Origin: Alteromonas lipotrueae
GTDB taxonomy: Bacteria; Pseudomonadota; Gammaproteobacteria; Enterobacterales; Alteromonadaceae
Length of the DNA stretch: 64,000 nt
Direction of reading: 5' to 3'
Assembly: GCF_019249215.1 (NCBI RefSeq)
Contig: NZ_JAESDI010000003.1
Location: 1-64,000 of the forward strand
Positions 1-9,044 of the stretch are shown piece after piece (position 1 is the first letter of the stretch; each line of letters opens with the position of its first letter). A program made the position numbers and the translations under genes. The notes beneath the pieces were generated by a model. That model did not search any database, was not told where the DNA came from, and saw only the letters and a list, made by a program, of their open reading frames with translations.

Positions 1-83
1 TTAAGAGTGAATACTGGTTATTAGCGACATTCAAAACTTCAAAGAGTAAGTAATAAAAGCGTCTATCGCCTTAATACTAATAT

Positions 84-794
84 TCATAATACTGTATTTT
101 TAAAAAGGTGAGCCTGAAATTTTATTAGATTAAAAACTTTCACAACAGGGTTCCCACTTACACTATTTCTTCTACCAAATTGGTCAATGTCGCTATGTAG
201 CTTTCTTGTTTTAAACGGGTAAGGCTTAATACCTAAAGCTTTTATTTTATCTACTGCTAACCATTGAAGTTCAACGTCCAAGGGCCTAGAAAAAGATTCT
301 GTATATTTTAGCAACTTTTCAGCGCCACTATAGGAAATGACTTGTGCAGAAGCGCCAATAGGTAATTTATTATATTTGACCACAGAAACACCTTCAGACA
401 TGAAGACGGTTGTCGCAGAACGTTTCTCATGTACTTCGTTAAGGTTTATGTAGTCCCAAGGCTCGTTGATTTTATCTATTACTTTATCTAGTTGTTGAAA
501 GCTATGCTCAAACATCACATCGTCTTCTAGTACTACGGCGAACGCTAGCTTATGCTCGACAATAAAAGACCAGGCTTTTCTATGGCTAATAAAGCAGCCG
601 ATTTCCCCTAGGGTTAATTTTTTATAGTAATTTAGCTTGTTAGCACGCTTTGAATATCCTTGGTGCATAACGTTATCTGACGAGCCTTTAATTGCCGTTA
701 TGACTGAAAATTCAGCTGAATAGTGCTTTGCGCTCTGCGTAAACAAATTGAGTCGGTCAACGGATTCCGGCAAGTTAATTAGTAGAATTTTCAC
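84..794 (-). CDS. Glycosyltransferase family 25 (LPS-type) protein
   Basis: Family 25 glycosyltransferases add sugars to lipooligosaccharide cores, or sometimes to proteins, using nucleotide sugars. The protein opens with the family's usual KILLINLPESVDR strand and has the conserved LGEIGCFISHRKAW segment followed by VVLEDDV, the acidic EDD motif that would bind the donor-metal complex. The reading frame extends upstream to a TTG at 824, but the GTG at 794 puts the conserved first strand right at the N-terminus, so I prefer it. Neither start has a strong ribosome binding site. Length (about 236 residues) fits the family. No LPS gene cluster is visible beside it, so acceptor and sugar are unknown; neighbours to the left are outside the window. 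Confidence 0.85.
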   Translation of the reverse strand: MKILLINLPESVDRLNLFTQSAKHYSAEFSVITAIKGSSDNVMHQGYSKRANKLNYYKKLTLGEIGCFISHRKAWSFIVEHKLAFAVVLEDDVMFEHSFQQLDKVIDKINEPWDYINLNEVHEKRSATTVFMSEGVSVVKYNKLPIGASAQVISYSGAEKLLKYTESFSRPLDVELQWLAVDKIKALGIKPYPFKTRKLHSDIDQFGRRNSVSGNPVVKVFNLIKFQAHLFKNTVL

Positions 795-905
795 TTGGAT
801 ATTGATAGAAGAATCATAATCCAATCATGTTATTAGGTATTTATTGCAGCATTATGTCAGCCAGATCAGCATCTATCGGCTATCCATTCTGTACCGTTAG
901 AAAAA

Positions 906-1454
906 TTACAAATGCTTTTCAATTTCCACTTCTATACATTCGCTATTGCCAGCGCTTTCGATAGTTAGCCAAATTTGGCCATCTTGCACCGTTACTTGCA
1001 TTTGCATTGAACGGTCTACGGCGTTAGCTAGCGAGGTAGAAAGGCTTTCTGGCAAGGTGAAAACCGATAAGTTCTTTCTGGTGCGCAAGCTGTTTTGTTC
1101 TTTCTTCCACCAAGCATCGAAGCTGTTATCTGCGTAAGCATAAATCATCATCTGCTGGCTTTGATTGCAGCCTTTTTTAATGCGTTGTTCGGAAGGTTGG
1201 CCCAACTCAATCCACAGTTCTATTACGTCGCTGAAGTCCTTTTGCCAAATGTCTGGCACTTCGTCGTCAGATAACCCTTTTGTAAACTGCAGCTGTTCAT
1301 GAGCATTTACAATAAAAGCCACGATACGAAGCATCATGCGTGCATCGTTTTCAGAAGGATGGCGAGCAATAGTTAAATTGTGCTCATTGTAGTAATTGCG
1401 ATCCATATCGGTAATCGATATATCCGCTTTAAAAATGGTTGCTTTAAGAGCCAT
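906..1454 (-). CDS. yaeQ: YaeQ family protein
   Basis: The protein of 182 residues begins MALKATIFKADI and keeps the YaeQ signatures LTIARHPSEND, MMLRIVAF, LWIELGQPSEQRIKKGC and the C-terminal MQMQVTVQDGQIWLT. Known YaeQ proteins have a PD-(D/E)XK nuclease-like fold; E. coli YaeQ was once linked to compensation for RfaH, but its function is not settled. The match to E. coli YaeQ runs the full length, so the family call is strong while the activity is not established. It is read from its own promoter region downstream of the RecQ-family gene; the intervening 255 bp carries three 16-bp tandem repeats. Confidence 0.93.
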   Translation of the reverse strand: MALKATIFKADISITDMDRNYYNEHNLTIARHPSENDARMMLRIVAFIVNAHEQLQFTKGLSDDEVPDIWQKDFSDVIELWIELGQPSEQRIKKGCNQSQQMMIYAYADNSFDAWWKKEQNSLRTRKNLSVFTLPESLSTSLANAVDRSMQMQVTVQDGQIWLTIESAGNSECIEVEIEKHL

Positions 1455-1602
1455 GGTAATCCTGAGTATTATGCTGAGCGCGTTATGTAAGGCCTAACGC
1501 TAGTATTATTTGTCTTTTTACTTATCTTTATTTAGCGCCCGCACTATTGTTATCTGGTGCTAGCACTTTTAGGTAGCGTGTTTATGCAAGTATACGAATT
1601 GG

Positions 1603-1650
1603 GCGACACGGTGTAACTGCGACACGGTGTAACTGCGACACGGTGTAACT
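1603..1650. repeat. Three perfect 16-bp tandem repeats
   Basis: The unit GCGACACGGTGTAACT occurs three times head to tail without a mismatch between the end of the RecQ-family gene and the start of yaeQ. Each unit contains ACAC-G-GTGT, an odd-length inverted repeat, so each copy could be one protein-binding half-turn or a slippage product. It lies in the upstream region of yaeQ, about 150 bp before its start. Unit number is low and there are no spacers, so it is not a CRISPR. Confidence 0.9.
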
Positions 1651-1709
1651 GAGATTATATGCCGCGCATATTTGCCGCGTAGAGTAACAGATATTAGGGG
1701 TAACAGGTA

Positions 1710-3734
1710 TTAAGGCCTAGCGCCCTCATCTAAAATCTCGGTAACAACGGCTTTCACATCCGCATATCTGCAAAACTCGCAGCTGCCAAACCCTACAACT
1801 TGTCTTACTTTTAAACGGGTAAATAAAGGCATGGTCATGGCGGTTAAAAAACGGCAATAGATAGATTCAGTGATGGTTTCGTTAAACTTACCTTCAAGGT
1901 GACTGTTAAGGGCTGCCATGGCCTGGGTTACTTGTTCTTTATCTGGCAAGGGGATAGGCGTTGAATAGTCTAATTTGGCCACTTTACCATTGCACACACT
2001 GCAGTGGCCGCATTCTTGTGGAGCCTGTTGGTCATCAAAATAGGCCGACAAGTTATAGTTTAAACAGGTATTAAGCTCGAAGAACCGTACCAAGGCGGCA
2101 ATACGTTTTACTTCTTTACGTTCATTTTCAGCAAAGTAGTGGGCGAGGTTTTCGGCTAGGCTATTGGGTAGATCATCTGCTAACAGTGCTTGCTGATTAA
2201 CCTCGTACACATCGGTAATTAACCGCGACGCTAGCTCGATATGATTGTGTTCGTGTAAATATTCTAACGCCGCTACTACTCTTGCGCGTTCAGCACCGTA
2301 GTGCTCAAAAATGCTGTCGAAATTCACTACACCCCATACTTTTTTCATATCGGTATGGGTGAAAACGGCGTTTAGAAAATCGCTTCGCTCTTTGCTAAAT
2401 AAGTTGAGAATATCGGCTTTGCCGGTATTAAAACGGTATTTGAATTCGGCAAAATAGGCGTATAAAGGGCGAATAACCTTGGCGAGTTCTAGTTGTACTA
2501 ACAAGGTTTTAAGCGGAAGCTGACGAATATTGCTTAAGGTAGATAAGCTGTTTATTTGTGTTTCCCACTGGTATACATCGATGCTTGAGTTAACGTATGA
2601 AGAGCTAGCGCTTTGCTCAGGTGCTTGACTGGCAATGTCCTTAATTACCCGTTCAATAGCGGATTTGTCTGGCGTATCGCCATAAACAAAGTTTTCAATT
2701 GTCACTAGGCCATCTAGGTTGGCCAGCACAGTGCAGTTAGCGTTTTGTCCGTCGCGGCCACCTCGACCAATTTCTTGGCTGTAGTTCTCGATAGACTTGG
2801 GTAAGTCGTAATGTACAACAAAACGAATATCAGATTTATCAATGCCCATGCCAAACGCAATAGTGGCCACTACCACTTGTAGCTTGTTTACCATGAAATC
2901 TTGTTGAATGTTTTGGCGAATATCGCTGTCTAGTCCGGCATGATAGGCGCTTGCTGCGACCCCATTTTGTTGTAAAAAGCGTGCGACTTGTTCGGCGGTT
3001 TGTTGCAACGTTACATATACAATACCCGCGCATATAATACCCGCGCCTTGTTGGCGCTGAAGTTCTTCCAGTAAGGCTTGGTTTTTATTCTTTTCTACAA
3101 CTGGAAGTACATTTAAATTAAGGTTGGGCCGATAGAATCCTGTTTGAACAATATTTTCTGGCGCAATATCAAACCGACGCGCCATATCAAGCTTCACTTT
3201 TTTAGTGGCCGTCGCAGTCAGCAGTAACACCAAGGGAATGTTTAATTCTTGCTGATAGGCTGGTAGTTTCAAGTAATCAGGACGAAAGTTGTGCCCCCAT
3301 TCAGAGATACAGTGGGCTTCATCAATCACTAACATTGAAACTTGAATCGACTCTATAAACTGCCTAAAACGTTCGTTCTTAAAACGCTCTACCGACACCA
3401 TGAGTATTTTGCATTCACCAGAACGCACGTCGTTCATGACTTGCTTATTTTGTTCAGCGGTTAGTGTTGAATCGATGCTCGCGGCAGCAATGTCTTTACT
3501 ATGTAAAAAGGCGATCTGATCTTTCATTAACGCCAACAACGGCGACACTACCAAGGTTAAATGTGGTAGTTGCGTTGCTACAAACTGATAGCACAGCGAC
3601 TTACCTGAACCCGTGGGAAATATGGCAAGCGATGAGCGCTGATTAAGCAGACTATCTACAACCTCTTGCTGACCACTACGAAATGAAGAAAAACCAAATA
3701 GGTCTTGCAATGTTTGGGTATGGTTCGAAATCAT
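1710..3734 (-). CDS. RecQ-family ATP-dependent DNA helicase with displaced zinc site
   Basis: A superfamily 2 DNA helicase. Residue numbers use an upstream ATG at 3746: Walker A FPTGSGKS at 43-50, DEAH box at 142-145 within VIDEAHCISEWGHNFRPDY, and the SF2 motif VI region SIENYSQEIGRGGRDG. A RecQ-type zinc site has cysteines at 561, 579, 582 and 585, almost the E. coli spacing, but it lies near the C-terminus rather than directly after the helicase core, with about 200 residues between. No HRDC domain is evident; the tail instead has a second CEFC pair. The ATG at 3734 is preferred because the AAAGGA ribosome binding site abuts the upstream ATG. It probably acts in recombination or repair, but is likely not the canonical recQ. 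Confidence 0.85.
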   Translation of the reverse strand: MISNHTQTLQDLFGFSSFRSGQQEVVDSLLNQRSSLAIFPTGSGKSLCYQFVATQLPHLTLVVSPLLALMKDQIAFLHSKDIAAASIDSTLTAEQNKQVMNDVRSGECKILMVSVERFKNERFRQFIESIQVSMLVIDEAHCISEWGHNFRPDYLKLPAYQQELNIPLVLLLTATATKKVKLDMARRFDIAPENIVQTGFYRPNLNLNVLPVVEKNKNQALLEELQRQQGAGIICAGIVYVTLQQTAEQVARFLQQNGVAASAYHAGLDSDIRQNIQQDFMVNKLQVVVATIAFGMGIDKSDIRFVVHYDLPKSIENYSQEIGRGGRDGQNANCTVLANLDGLVTIENFVYGDTPDKSAIERVIKDIASQAPEQSASSSYVNSSIDVYQWETQINSLSTLSNIRQLPLKTLLVQLELAKVIRPLYAYFAEFKYRFNTGKADILNLFSKERSDFLNAVFTHTDMKKVWGVVNFDSIFEHYGAERARVVAALEYLHEHNHIELASRLITDVYEVNQQALLADDLPNSLAENLAHYFAENERKEVKRIAALVRFFELNTCLNYNLSAYFDDQQAPQECGHCSVCNGKVAKLDYSTPIPLPDKEQVTQAMAALNSHLEGKFNETITESIYCRFLTAMTMPLFTRLKVRQVVGFGSCEFCRYADVKAVVTEILDEGARP

Positions 3735-3746
3735 TTGGCAACGCAT

Positions 3747-4042
3747 TCCTTTAGGTGTTTTACGGCATGATACAGCAATTAAGAATATGTTAGTCGTTTT
3801 AAAGGCACAGCTATAGTTAAGTTCATTTGTGAAGATTAGTGCACCCCAGTCGTGAGATCATCAGACGGGTGGCACACTAATTCTTTGCAAAAATTTTTCT
3901 AGAAAAGATAAAGTTACTACTGGATTTACATAACATCGGCTCGTAATATTGTTTTATAGGATGTTATTCATCTGCACTGTTCTTTCGCTGTTAAATACGT
4001 CATGGAAACTCAGCGGAGCATTAGAATACTGGAGTTAAACGC
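3747..4042. other. Divergent intergenic region
   Basis: About 300 bp separates the leftward helicase gene from a rightward small gene. It must hold both promoters. I see AT-rich stretches but no convincing paired -35/-10 boxes, hairpin or repeat that I would annotate individually. Confidence 0.4.
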
Positions 4043-4558
4043 ATGGATTGCTTGAAGCTATTTTTTGTATTTTGGGTACTGAATACTTTTTCAATTAACC
4101 TATTTGCCAAAGAGAGCTGTATGGAAGAGAAAGCAGCAGCAGATCATTGGAACGGTCTTTTACGGGACAAAGTAACAGAGCTTAGACGCTCACATCATCG
4201 CGAAGCTAAGGCTCAGTTTCTAGCATGTTTAGGTAGCGAAAAAAACAGCAGCACTGCCAAGTCATCAACTCCCACACAGAATTATATTAGTAATCAAAGA
4301 AACCCCAAGAGGGAAGCTCAACCGAGTTTGCGTAATTACCCGACCACTCGAAATGTGTTGGTAAGTAGCTATCATAACTTTAAGGGGGCAAAAAAAGTGG
4401 CTTGGAATAACTTTTATAAAGAAACTCCTGAGTGTATAAATAATAGCGATGATATGGCTAAGTTTGTAAAGTGTGCATCCGAAAGGAAGGATTACCTACA
4501 GCGCTTTAACCTGCTGTGGGACGATGACAGCCGCTCACTCAAAATACCAATTAACTGA
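4043..4558 (+). CDS. Hypothetical exported protein
   Basis: I do not recognise a family for this 171-residue protein. It starts with a likely Sec signal peptide (hydrophobic residues about 5-21, cleavage near NLFAKES), then a charged mature part of about 150 residues. It has cysteines at CMEEK, LACLGS, ECINN and VKCAS, so two disulfides in the periplasm are possible. The middle is rich in Ser, Thr, Asn and Pro and looks flexible. A CTGGAG ribosome binding site lies at suitable spacing before the ATG. It stands alone, with a leftward gene downstream. It is probably a real gene because of the start context and signal peptide. Confidence 0.6.
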   Translation: MDCLKLFFVFWVLNTFSINLFAKESCMEEKAAADHWNGLLRDKVTELRRSHHREAKAQFLACLGSEKNSSTAKSSTPTQNYISNQRNPKREAQPSLRNYPTTRNVLVSSYHNFKGAKKVAWNNFYKETPECINNSDDMAKFVKCASERKDYLQRFNLLWDDDSRSLKIPIN

Positions 4559-4639
4559 CATAAGATAAAATGTTAGCTTTCGATAAGAATTAGCCGAGTT
4601 GTTTATATTTATTAGAAGTGCGTCGATAAGCCGGTTACA

Positions 4640-5596
4640 TCAATTCTCTTTCAAATCTTCCGGCGTATTATCTGCCACCACGGCATTTCGTTCACCCATA
4701 GGCTTGTCTTCACCCACGGTACTGTCTGCGGTAGTTTGAAGCTCAATTGATGAGTTTACTTCCGCGCCAATAAGTATGATGTAGGCGCTTAAGTACAGCC
4801 ACATGAGTAGAATGATAATACCGCCCACTGATCCATAGGTTTTGTTGTAGCTGGCGAATTCATTTAAATAAATAGAAAACCCGTAAGACGCGGCAATCCA
4901 TAATAAGGTGGCGAATAACGACCCTGGTGTAACCCACCGCCATTGCGCTGAACGCCTATGAGGAGCGTAACGGTATAGTGCAGATAGCCCAATATTAAAG
5001 AGCAGCAGCAATACAGGCCAGGTTATCCATGACGCTTGCTTGAAGCTTATTAAGCCGCTAGAAAACCAACTTATCATTTCCGGAAGAACAGTAATGCAAA
5101 CTAGCGCAACAATGACCGTGGCTATCACGCTAATGGTGCCGGTTATGCGGGCGATTAAGCCTTTAAAAAAGCCTCTGCCATTGTCTTCGATGTAGGTAAT
5201 ATTACACGCGGTAATAAGTGCATTTGCACCTTTACTGCTGCTCCACAGTGATAAAAAAAGCGTTAGGAAAAAGCCCCAACCCAGTGCTGAATTCGATTTT
5301 TGAGTGAGGTTTTTAAGCTGTTCTTCAATGATATAGCTGCTGTCGCTAGGTACTACGTTGACCAGTAAGGCCATATGATTGTGTAACTCTTCGGGTGACA
5401 CTATTAAGCCATATAAGGAAATGGTTGCACCAAGAAGAGGGAATATAGCCAGTAAGCAGAAGAACGCAACGCCTGCGGCGATAAGGGGAATGTTATGGCT
5501 TTGGATGTTGGTAAATGTACGTTTAACAATACTCCACCAATTTTTTAGCGTTAACCCCAAAGCAGACTCTGCTTGAGTAGATTGCGTTGTGCTCAT
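4640..5596 (-). CDS. YihY/BrkB family inner membrane protein
   Basis: A 318-residue protein of the YihY/virulence factor BrkB family (formerly misnamed ribonuclease BN). It has a cytoplasmic N-terminus, then about six transmembrane helices: the first at IPLIAAGVAFFCLLAIFPLLGA, the last pair around YGSVGGIIILLMWLYLSAYIILIGAEVNS, which is the family signature. The C-terminal 40 residues are polar and acidic. The molecular role of the family is not firmly known; transport or envelope function has been suggested. Length is typical. It is transcribed alone, with the UvrA-like gene upstream on the same strand but 126 bp away. Confidence 0.9.
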   Translation of the reverse strand: MSTTQSTQAESALGLTLKNWWSIVKRTFTNIQSHNIPLIAAGVAFFCLLAIFPLLGATISLYGLIVSPEELHNHMALLVNVVPSDSSYIIEEQLKNLTQKSNSALGWGFFLTLFLSLWSSSKGANALITACNITYIEDNGRGFFKGLIARITGTISVIATVIVALVCITVLPEMISWFSSGLISFKQASWITWPVLLLLFNIGLSALYRYAPHRRSAQWRWVTPGSLFATLLWIAASYGFSIYLNEFASYNKTYGSVGGIIILLMWLYLSAYIILIGAEVNSSIELQTTADSTVGEDKPMGERNAVVADNTPEDLKEN

Positions 5597-5722
5597 GTAA
5601 TTCCGTTCACTTTACTCGTCTATAAGGTTTATACAGCGCAGAGAACAAGTAAGATTATAAAAAATACCTGCTAGCTCAATGGTACTTATATTTGCCGCAC
5701 GCGTGTATCGTATCCAACAATG

Positions 5723-8335
5723 CTAGTTAGGCCTGATAAAGGGCGCTGTTTTACTTTCTGAACAATTACCAACATCTTCTGGAGTGCCTTTGGCCACTAT
5801 GTTTCCCCCAGCATCACCAGCACCTGGGCCAATATCTATAATATAATCACTAGATGACGCAACTTGCATATTGTGCTCTACCATTACCACGCTGCTGCCT
5901 TCATCCACCAATGTATTTAGGTGTTTCATTAACAATGAAATATCTGCAGGGTGAAGCCCAGTTGTGGGCTCGTCTAGTACGTAAAGGGTGTGTTTTTTGT
6001 CGGCTCTTTTCAGCTCGGTAGCCAGTTTTATTCGTTGTGCTTCTCCCCCTGAAAGTTCGGTGGCGGGTTGGCCTAATCGTAAGTAGCCCAAGCCCACTTT
6101 CACAAGCGCATCGAGCGCACGAAAAACAGGGGCTTCATTAGCGAATATGTTGTGTGCCTCGGCCACACTTAGCGACAGTACATCGGCTATCGATAATGAA
6201 TTCCAGGTAACGTCTAATGTGTCTTGGTTGTAGCGTTTTGTATCGCAAACCGGGCAGGGGGAGTACACCGATGGCATAAAGAGTAATTCTACCGATACGA
6301 AGCCTACTCCCTCGCAGTTGGCGCACCTTCCTTTGGTGGTATTAAACGAAAATCGACCTGCATCGTAGCGTCGTTTTTTCGCTAATGGTGTGGCGGCGAA
6401 TAGTTTGCGCACATGGTCGAATAGCCCTGTGTAAGTCGCTAAATTTGAACGGGGCGTTCTGCCAATGGGGGATTGGTTTACTACGACTAATCGCTTTATT
6501 TGTTCTGCATCACTTACTTTGTTGTCTGCGCTGCCATCTTGAATGCCACCTTCACTACCATGATTATTATTGCCACTATCGATATAGCCGCTAGCAGGCT
6601 GCTCTTCGTTGCTTTCCAGCAAGGTGGCTTCGGTAATAACTGCTGCAGGGTTATTGCTAGCGGCGCTTTTGCCGGCAGAGTTATTAATAGCAGCGTTTTT
6701 GTCGGGCGTATTGCTAGTGCCAAGTGACGCTTTCACCAACTCCACCAGTGCATGGCTGACTAAGCTTGATTTACCCGAGCCTGATACGCCGGTTACTGTG
6801 GTAATAGTGCCAAGGGGAAACGCGCAGTCGATATTATCAAGGTTGTTTTTGCTAATGGCTTTTAATGATAGCCAGCCTTTCGGGGCACGGTTGTGATGCT
6901 TAAGGGCTAAAGCGTTATTGAAAAGGTATTGCGAAGTTATTGAATTCGATGCTTTTTCCAATGCATCGACAGGTCCACTATATACCAACTCACCGCCGTT
7001 TAAGCCTGCATAGGGGCCGATATCAACAACCCAGTCAGCGTGTTTAATGACACGGGGATTATGCTCAACCAAAAATACGCTATTACCTGCTTCTACTAGC
7101 GCATCAAATGCGTCTAGCAATGCGGTTACATCGTTCGGGTGCAGGCCAGACGATGGCTCATCCATAATATATACCACGCCAAACAATTTTGATTTTATTT
7201 GGGTGGCTAGCCGTAACCGCTGTAATTCACCGGCTGAAATCGTCGTAGTGCTTCGCTCTAGTGACAGGTACCCCAATCCAAGAGCAATGATGGGTTTGAT
7301 ACGAGCCACGATGTCTTTAGCAATGTTATGAATAACCAGTGCCCGTTCGTTGTTTTGGGCTTTGGCTGTATCAAGTAGCGTATTCAAATGTTCTACCACG
7401 TCGCTCAACGAACGTTGAGAGAAGGCGGATATGTCTAGGCCGCAAAGCGTTACTGATAGTGAAGCCTGTTTAAGCTTTTTTCCATAGCATTGTGGGCACG
7501 TTGAAACGGCAAGATATTGCGCTACTTTTTGCTTTATCTTTTCTTTTTGAGAGGTTTTGAAGGTTTCAAGTACATAGCGTTTAGCGCCAATAAACTTACC
7601 GTTATAGCTGGCGGGTTCGCCTTCTTCCTTCGCGGCTTGGGTCTGAGCCAAGTTATAGTTTCTGTATACCGGTACTTGGGGTGTATCGTCGGTGAATAAA
7701 ATCCAATCTCGCGTAGATTCGGGTAATTCCTGCCAAGGAATATCGACATCAATATCTAACGACAGTAGAACCCGCACTAAATTTTTACCTTGCCAAGCAC
7801 CAGGCCAGGCAGCAATGGCTCCTTCACGAATGGTAAGGGTAGGGTCGGGCACCAGTTTGTCTTCGGTTACATCAAACACAGTGCCAATGCCATGGCACTT
7901 CTCGCAGGCACCCTCAACGGTATTTGGCGAGAATCCATCGGCATAAATGATTTTTTGATTTGTGGGGTAATCACCTGCACGGGAATACAGCATACGCAGG
8001 CTATTTGAAATGGTGGTGATACTACCTACCGATGAACGAATTGAAGGCGTTCCGCGGTTCTGATGCAGCCCAACCGCAGGTGGTAAGCCTTCAATACTAT
8101 CTACATCGGGCGTTTCAATCTGATCAATCAACCTTCTTGCATAAGGAGAAACCGAATCTAAATAACGATGCTGCGCTTCTGCGTATAAGGTGCCAAAGGC
8201 GAGTGAGGACTTACCCGAGCCAGAAATGCCCGTAAAGGCCACAATCCTGTTTCGGGGAATATCAACATCCACGCCTTTTAAGTTGTGAACTCGCGCACCA
8301 CGCACCTGCAGAAAATTATCGTTAGTTGTTGTCAT
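5723..8335 (-). CDS. UvrA paralog (short UvrA2-type ABC ATPase)
   Basis: A tandem ABC ATPase of 870 residues related to UvrA. Walker A motifs are at 36-43 and 516-523, signature sequences at 367-373 (SAGELQR) and in the second half (LSGGEAQR), and Walker B motifs MDEPSSGLHP and LDEPTTGLHP follow. Zinc cysteine pairs occur as CEKC, CPQC, CANC and CPVC. Compared with E. coli UvrA (940 residues), the segment that binds UvrB is missing between the first P-loop region and CEKC at about 144. This is the hallmark of UvrA2/DrrC-like paralogs, which are linked to tolerance of DNA-binding drugs rather than to core excision repair. A Ser/Asn/Gly-rich insertion of about 75 residues (538-612) lies just after the second Walker A. 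Confidence 0.88.
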   Translation of the reverse strand: MTTTNDNFLQVRGARVHNLKGVDVDIPRNRIVAFTGISGSGKSSLAFGTLYAEAQHRYLDSVSPYARRLIDQIETPDVDSIEGLPPAVGLHQNRGTPSIRSSVGSITTISNSLRMLYSRAGDYPTNQKIIYADGFSPNTVEGACEKCHGIGTVFDVTEDKLVPDPTLTIREGAIAAWPGAWQGKNLVRVLLSLDIDVDIPWQELPESTRDWILFTDDTPQVPVYRNYNLAQTQAAKEEGEPASYNGKFIGAKRYVLETFKTSQKEKIKQKVAQYLAVSTCPQCYGKKLKQASLSVTLCGLDISAFSQRSLSDVVEHLNTLLDTAKAQNNERALVIHNIAKDIVARIKPIIALGLGYLSLERSTTTISAGELQRLRLATQIKSKLFGVVYIMDEPSSGLHPNDVTALLDAFDALVEAGNSVFLVEHNPRVIKHADWVVDIGPYAGLNGGELVYSGPVDALEKASNSITSQYLFNNALALKHHNRAPKGWLSLKAISKNNLDNIDCAFPLGTITTVTGVSGSGKSSLVSHALVELVKASLGTSNTPDKNAAINNSAGKSAASNNPAAVITEATLLESNEEQPASGYIDSGNNNHGSEGGIQDGSADNKVSDAEQIKRLVVVNQSPIGRTPRSNLATYTGLFDHVRKLFAATPLAKKRRYDAGRFSFNTTKGRCANCEGVGFVSVELLFMPSVYSPCPVCDTKRYNQDTLDVTWNSLSIADVLSLSVAEAHNIFANEAPVFRALDALVKVGLGYLRLGQPATELSGGEAQRIKLATELKRADKKHTLYVLDEPTTGLHPADISLLMKHLNTLVDEGSSVVMVEHNMQVASSSDYIIDIGPGAGDAGGNIVAKGTPEDVGNCSESKTAPFIRPN

Positions 8336-8476
8336 GCTTCCCTTACCATCCTTAATGCTTTTCCAACCTTACAAAATAAGGCGAACCTAGAATGAGTAGA
8401 CTGAAGGTATTTATAACGATCATTTTGGAGACCATAAAAAGTCACGTGCAGGAAACGTAAATGCGGCTTTTTATTT

Positions 8477-8517
8477 ACTTAACGTGCTAAGTAATGTCGT
8501 TGTAGTTAGCATGCTAA
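8477..8517. promoter_or_regulatory. Two operator-like palindromes upstream of the MarR gene
   Basis: The first site, 8477-8492, has inverted ACTTA and TAAGT arms. The second, 8506-8517, contains a perfect 12-bp palindrome TTAGCATGCTAA. Both share the core TGCTAAGTAA and their centres lie about 27 bp apart, directly ahead of the MarR start codon at 8535. MarR proteins usually repress their own operon through such sites, so autoregulation is inferred. Confidence 0.6.
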
Positions 8518-8534
8518 GTAACTTTGAGGTGTGT

Positions 8535-9044
8535 ATGTCTGCTCTAAAGCCGTTTCACGAAACGCTAGATTTTACGCTTGTTGGAAAGATGGGCCGAGTA
8601 CACCGGTTATGCAGAGAAGCTGTTACGTTAACTGTTGAGCCCTTGGGGTTAACGCAATCAAGATGGCTCGCGTTAATGCATATCAATTTAATTGGCGAAG
8701 GGGTTACCCAATTAGCGCTAGCGCAAAGTTTGGGCATAGAAATGCCGTCGTTAACTCGCACATTAAAGCAGCTTGAAGAGCTGTCGCTGATTAGCCGCCA
8801 AGTTGATAACAACGATAAGCGAAGCAAAAAACTATATTTCACTCAAGACGGTCGCGTTGTTTTGAATTCGCTAAATGAAAAAATTGCGGATGTTAAGCAG
8901 CAGTTTTATGCAGGGTTAACCCATGAGCAGCTAGACGCAATGGCGTGTGCGCTGTTGCAAATAGAACAAAATGCCTCGGACTGTATTTCTCTACAGGAAA
9001 CACGCAGAGCAAGTAAATTAGAGGAGGGGACTAATGACACCTGA
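8535..9044 (+). CDS. MarR family transcriptional regulator
   Basis: A winged-helix repressor of the MarR/SlyA type, 169 residues from the chosen start MSALKPFHETLD. The DNA-binding part includes GVTQLALAQSLGIEMPSLTRTLKQLEELSLI, followed by the wing VDNNDKRSKKLYFT, whose D-x-R is the usual DNA-contact motif. The frame could begin upstream at 8484 or 8511, but those codons lie within the palindromic operators, while the ATG at 8535 has GAGG five bases before it. The stop overlaps the start of the next frame by 11 nt, so the two were a translationally coupled operon. MarR proteins beside membrane transport genes commonly sense phenolic compounds or drugs. Confidence 0.88.
   Translation: MSALKPFHETLDFTLVGKMGRVHRLCREAVTLTVEPLGLTQSRWLALMHINLIGEGVTQLALAQSLGIEMPSLTRTLKQLEELSLISRQVDNNDKRSKKLYFTQDGRVVLNSLNEKIADVKQQFYAGLTHEQLDAMACALLQIEQNASDCISLQETRRASKLEEGTNDT

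Noticed and set aside
1603..1650. Possible CRISPR or VNTR array
   Set aside because: Only three head-to-tail units without spacers, so not CRISPR; kept as a simple tandem repeat.
6500..6896. Several frames on both strands within the UvrA paralog
   Set aside because: They are caused by the low-complexity insertion and GC-skewed codons of the real gene; none has start signals.
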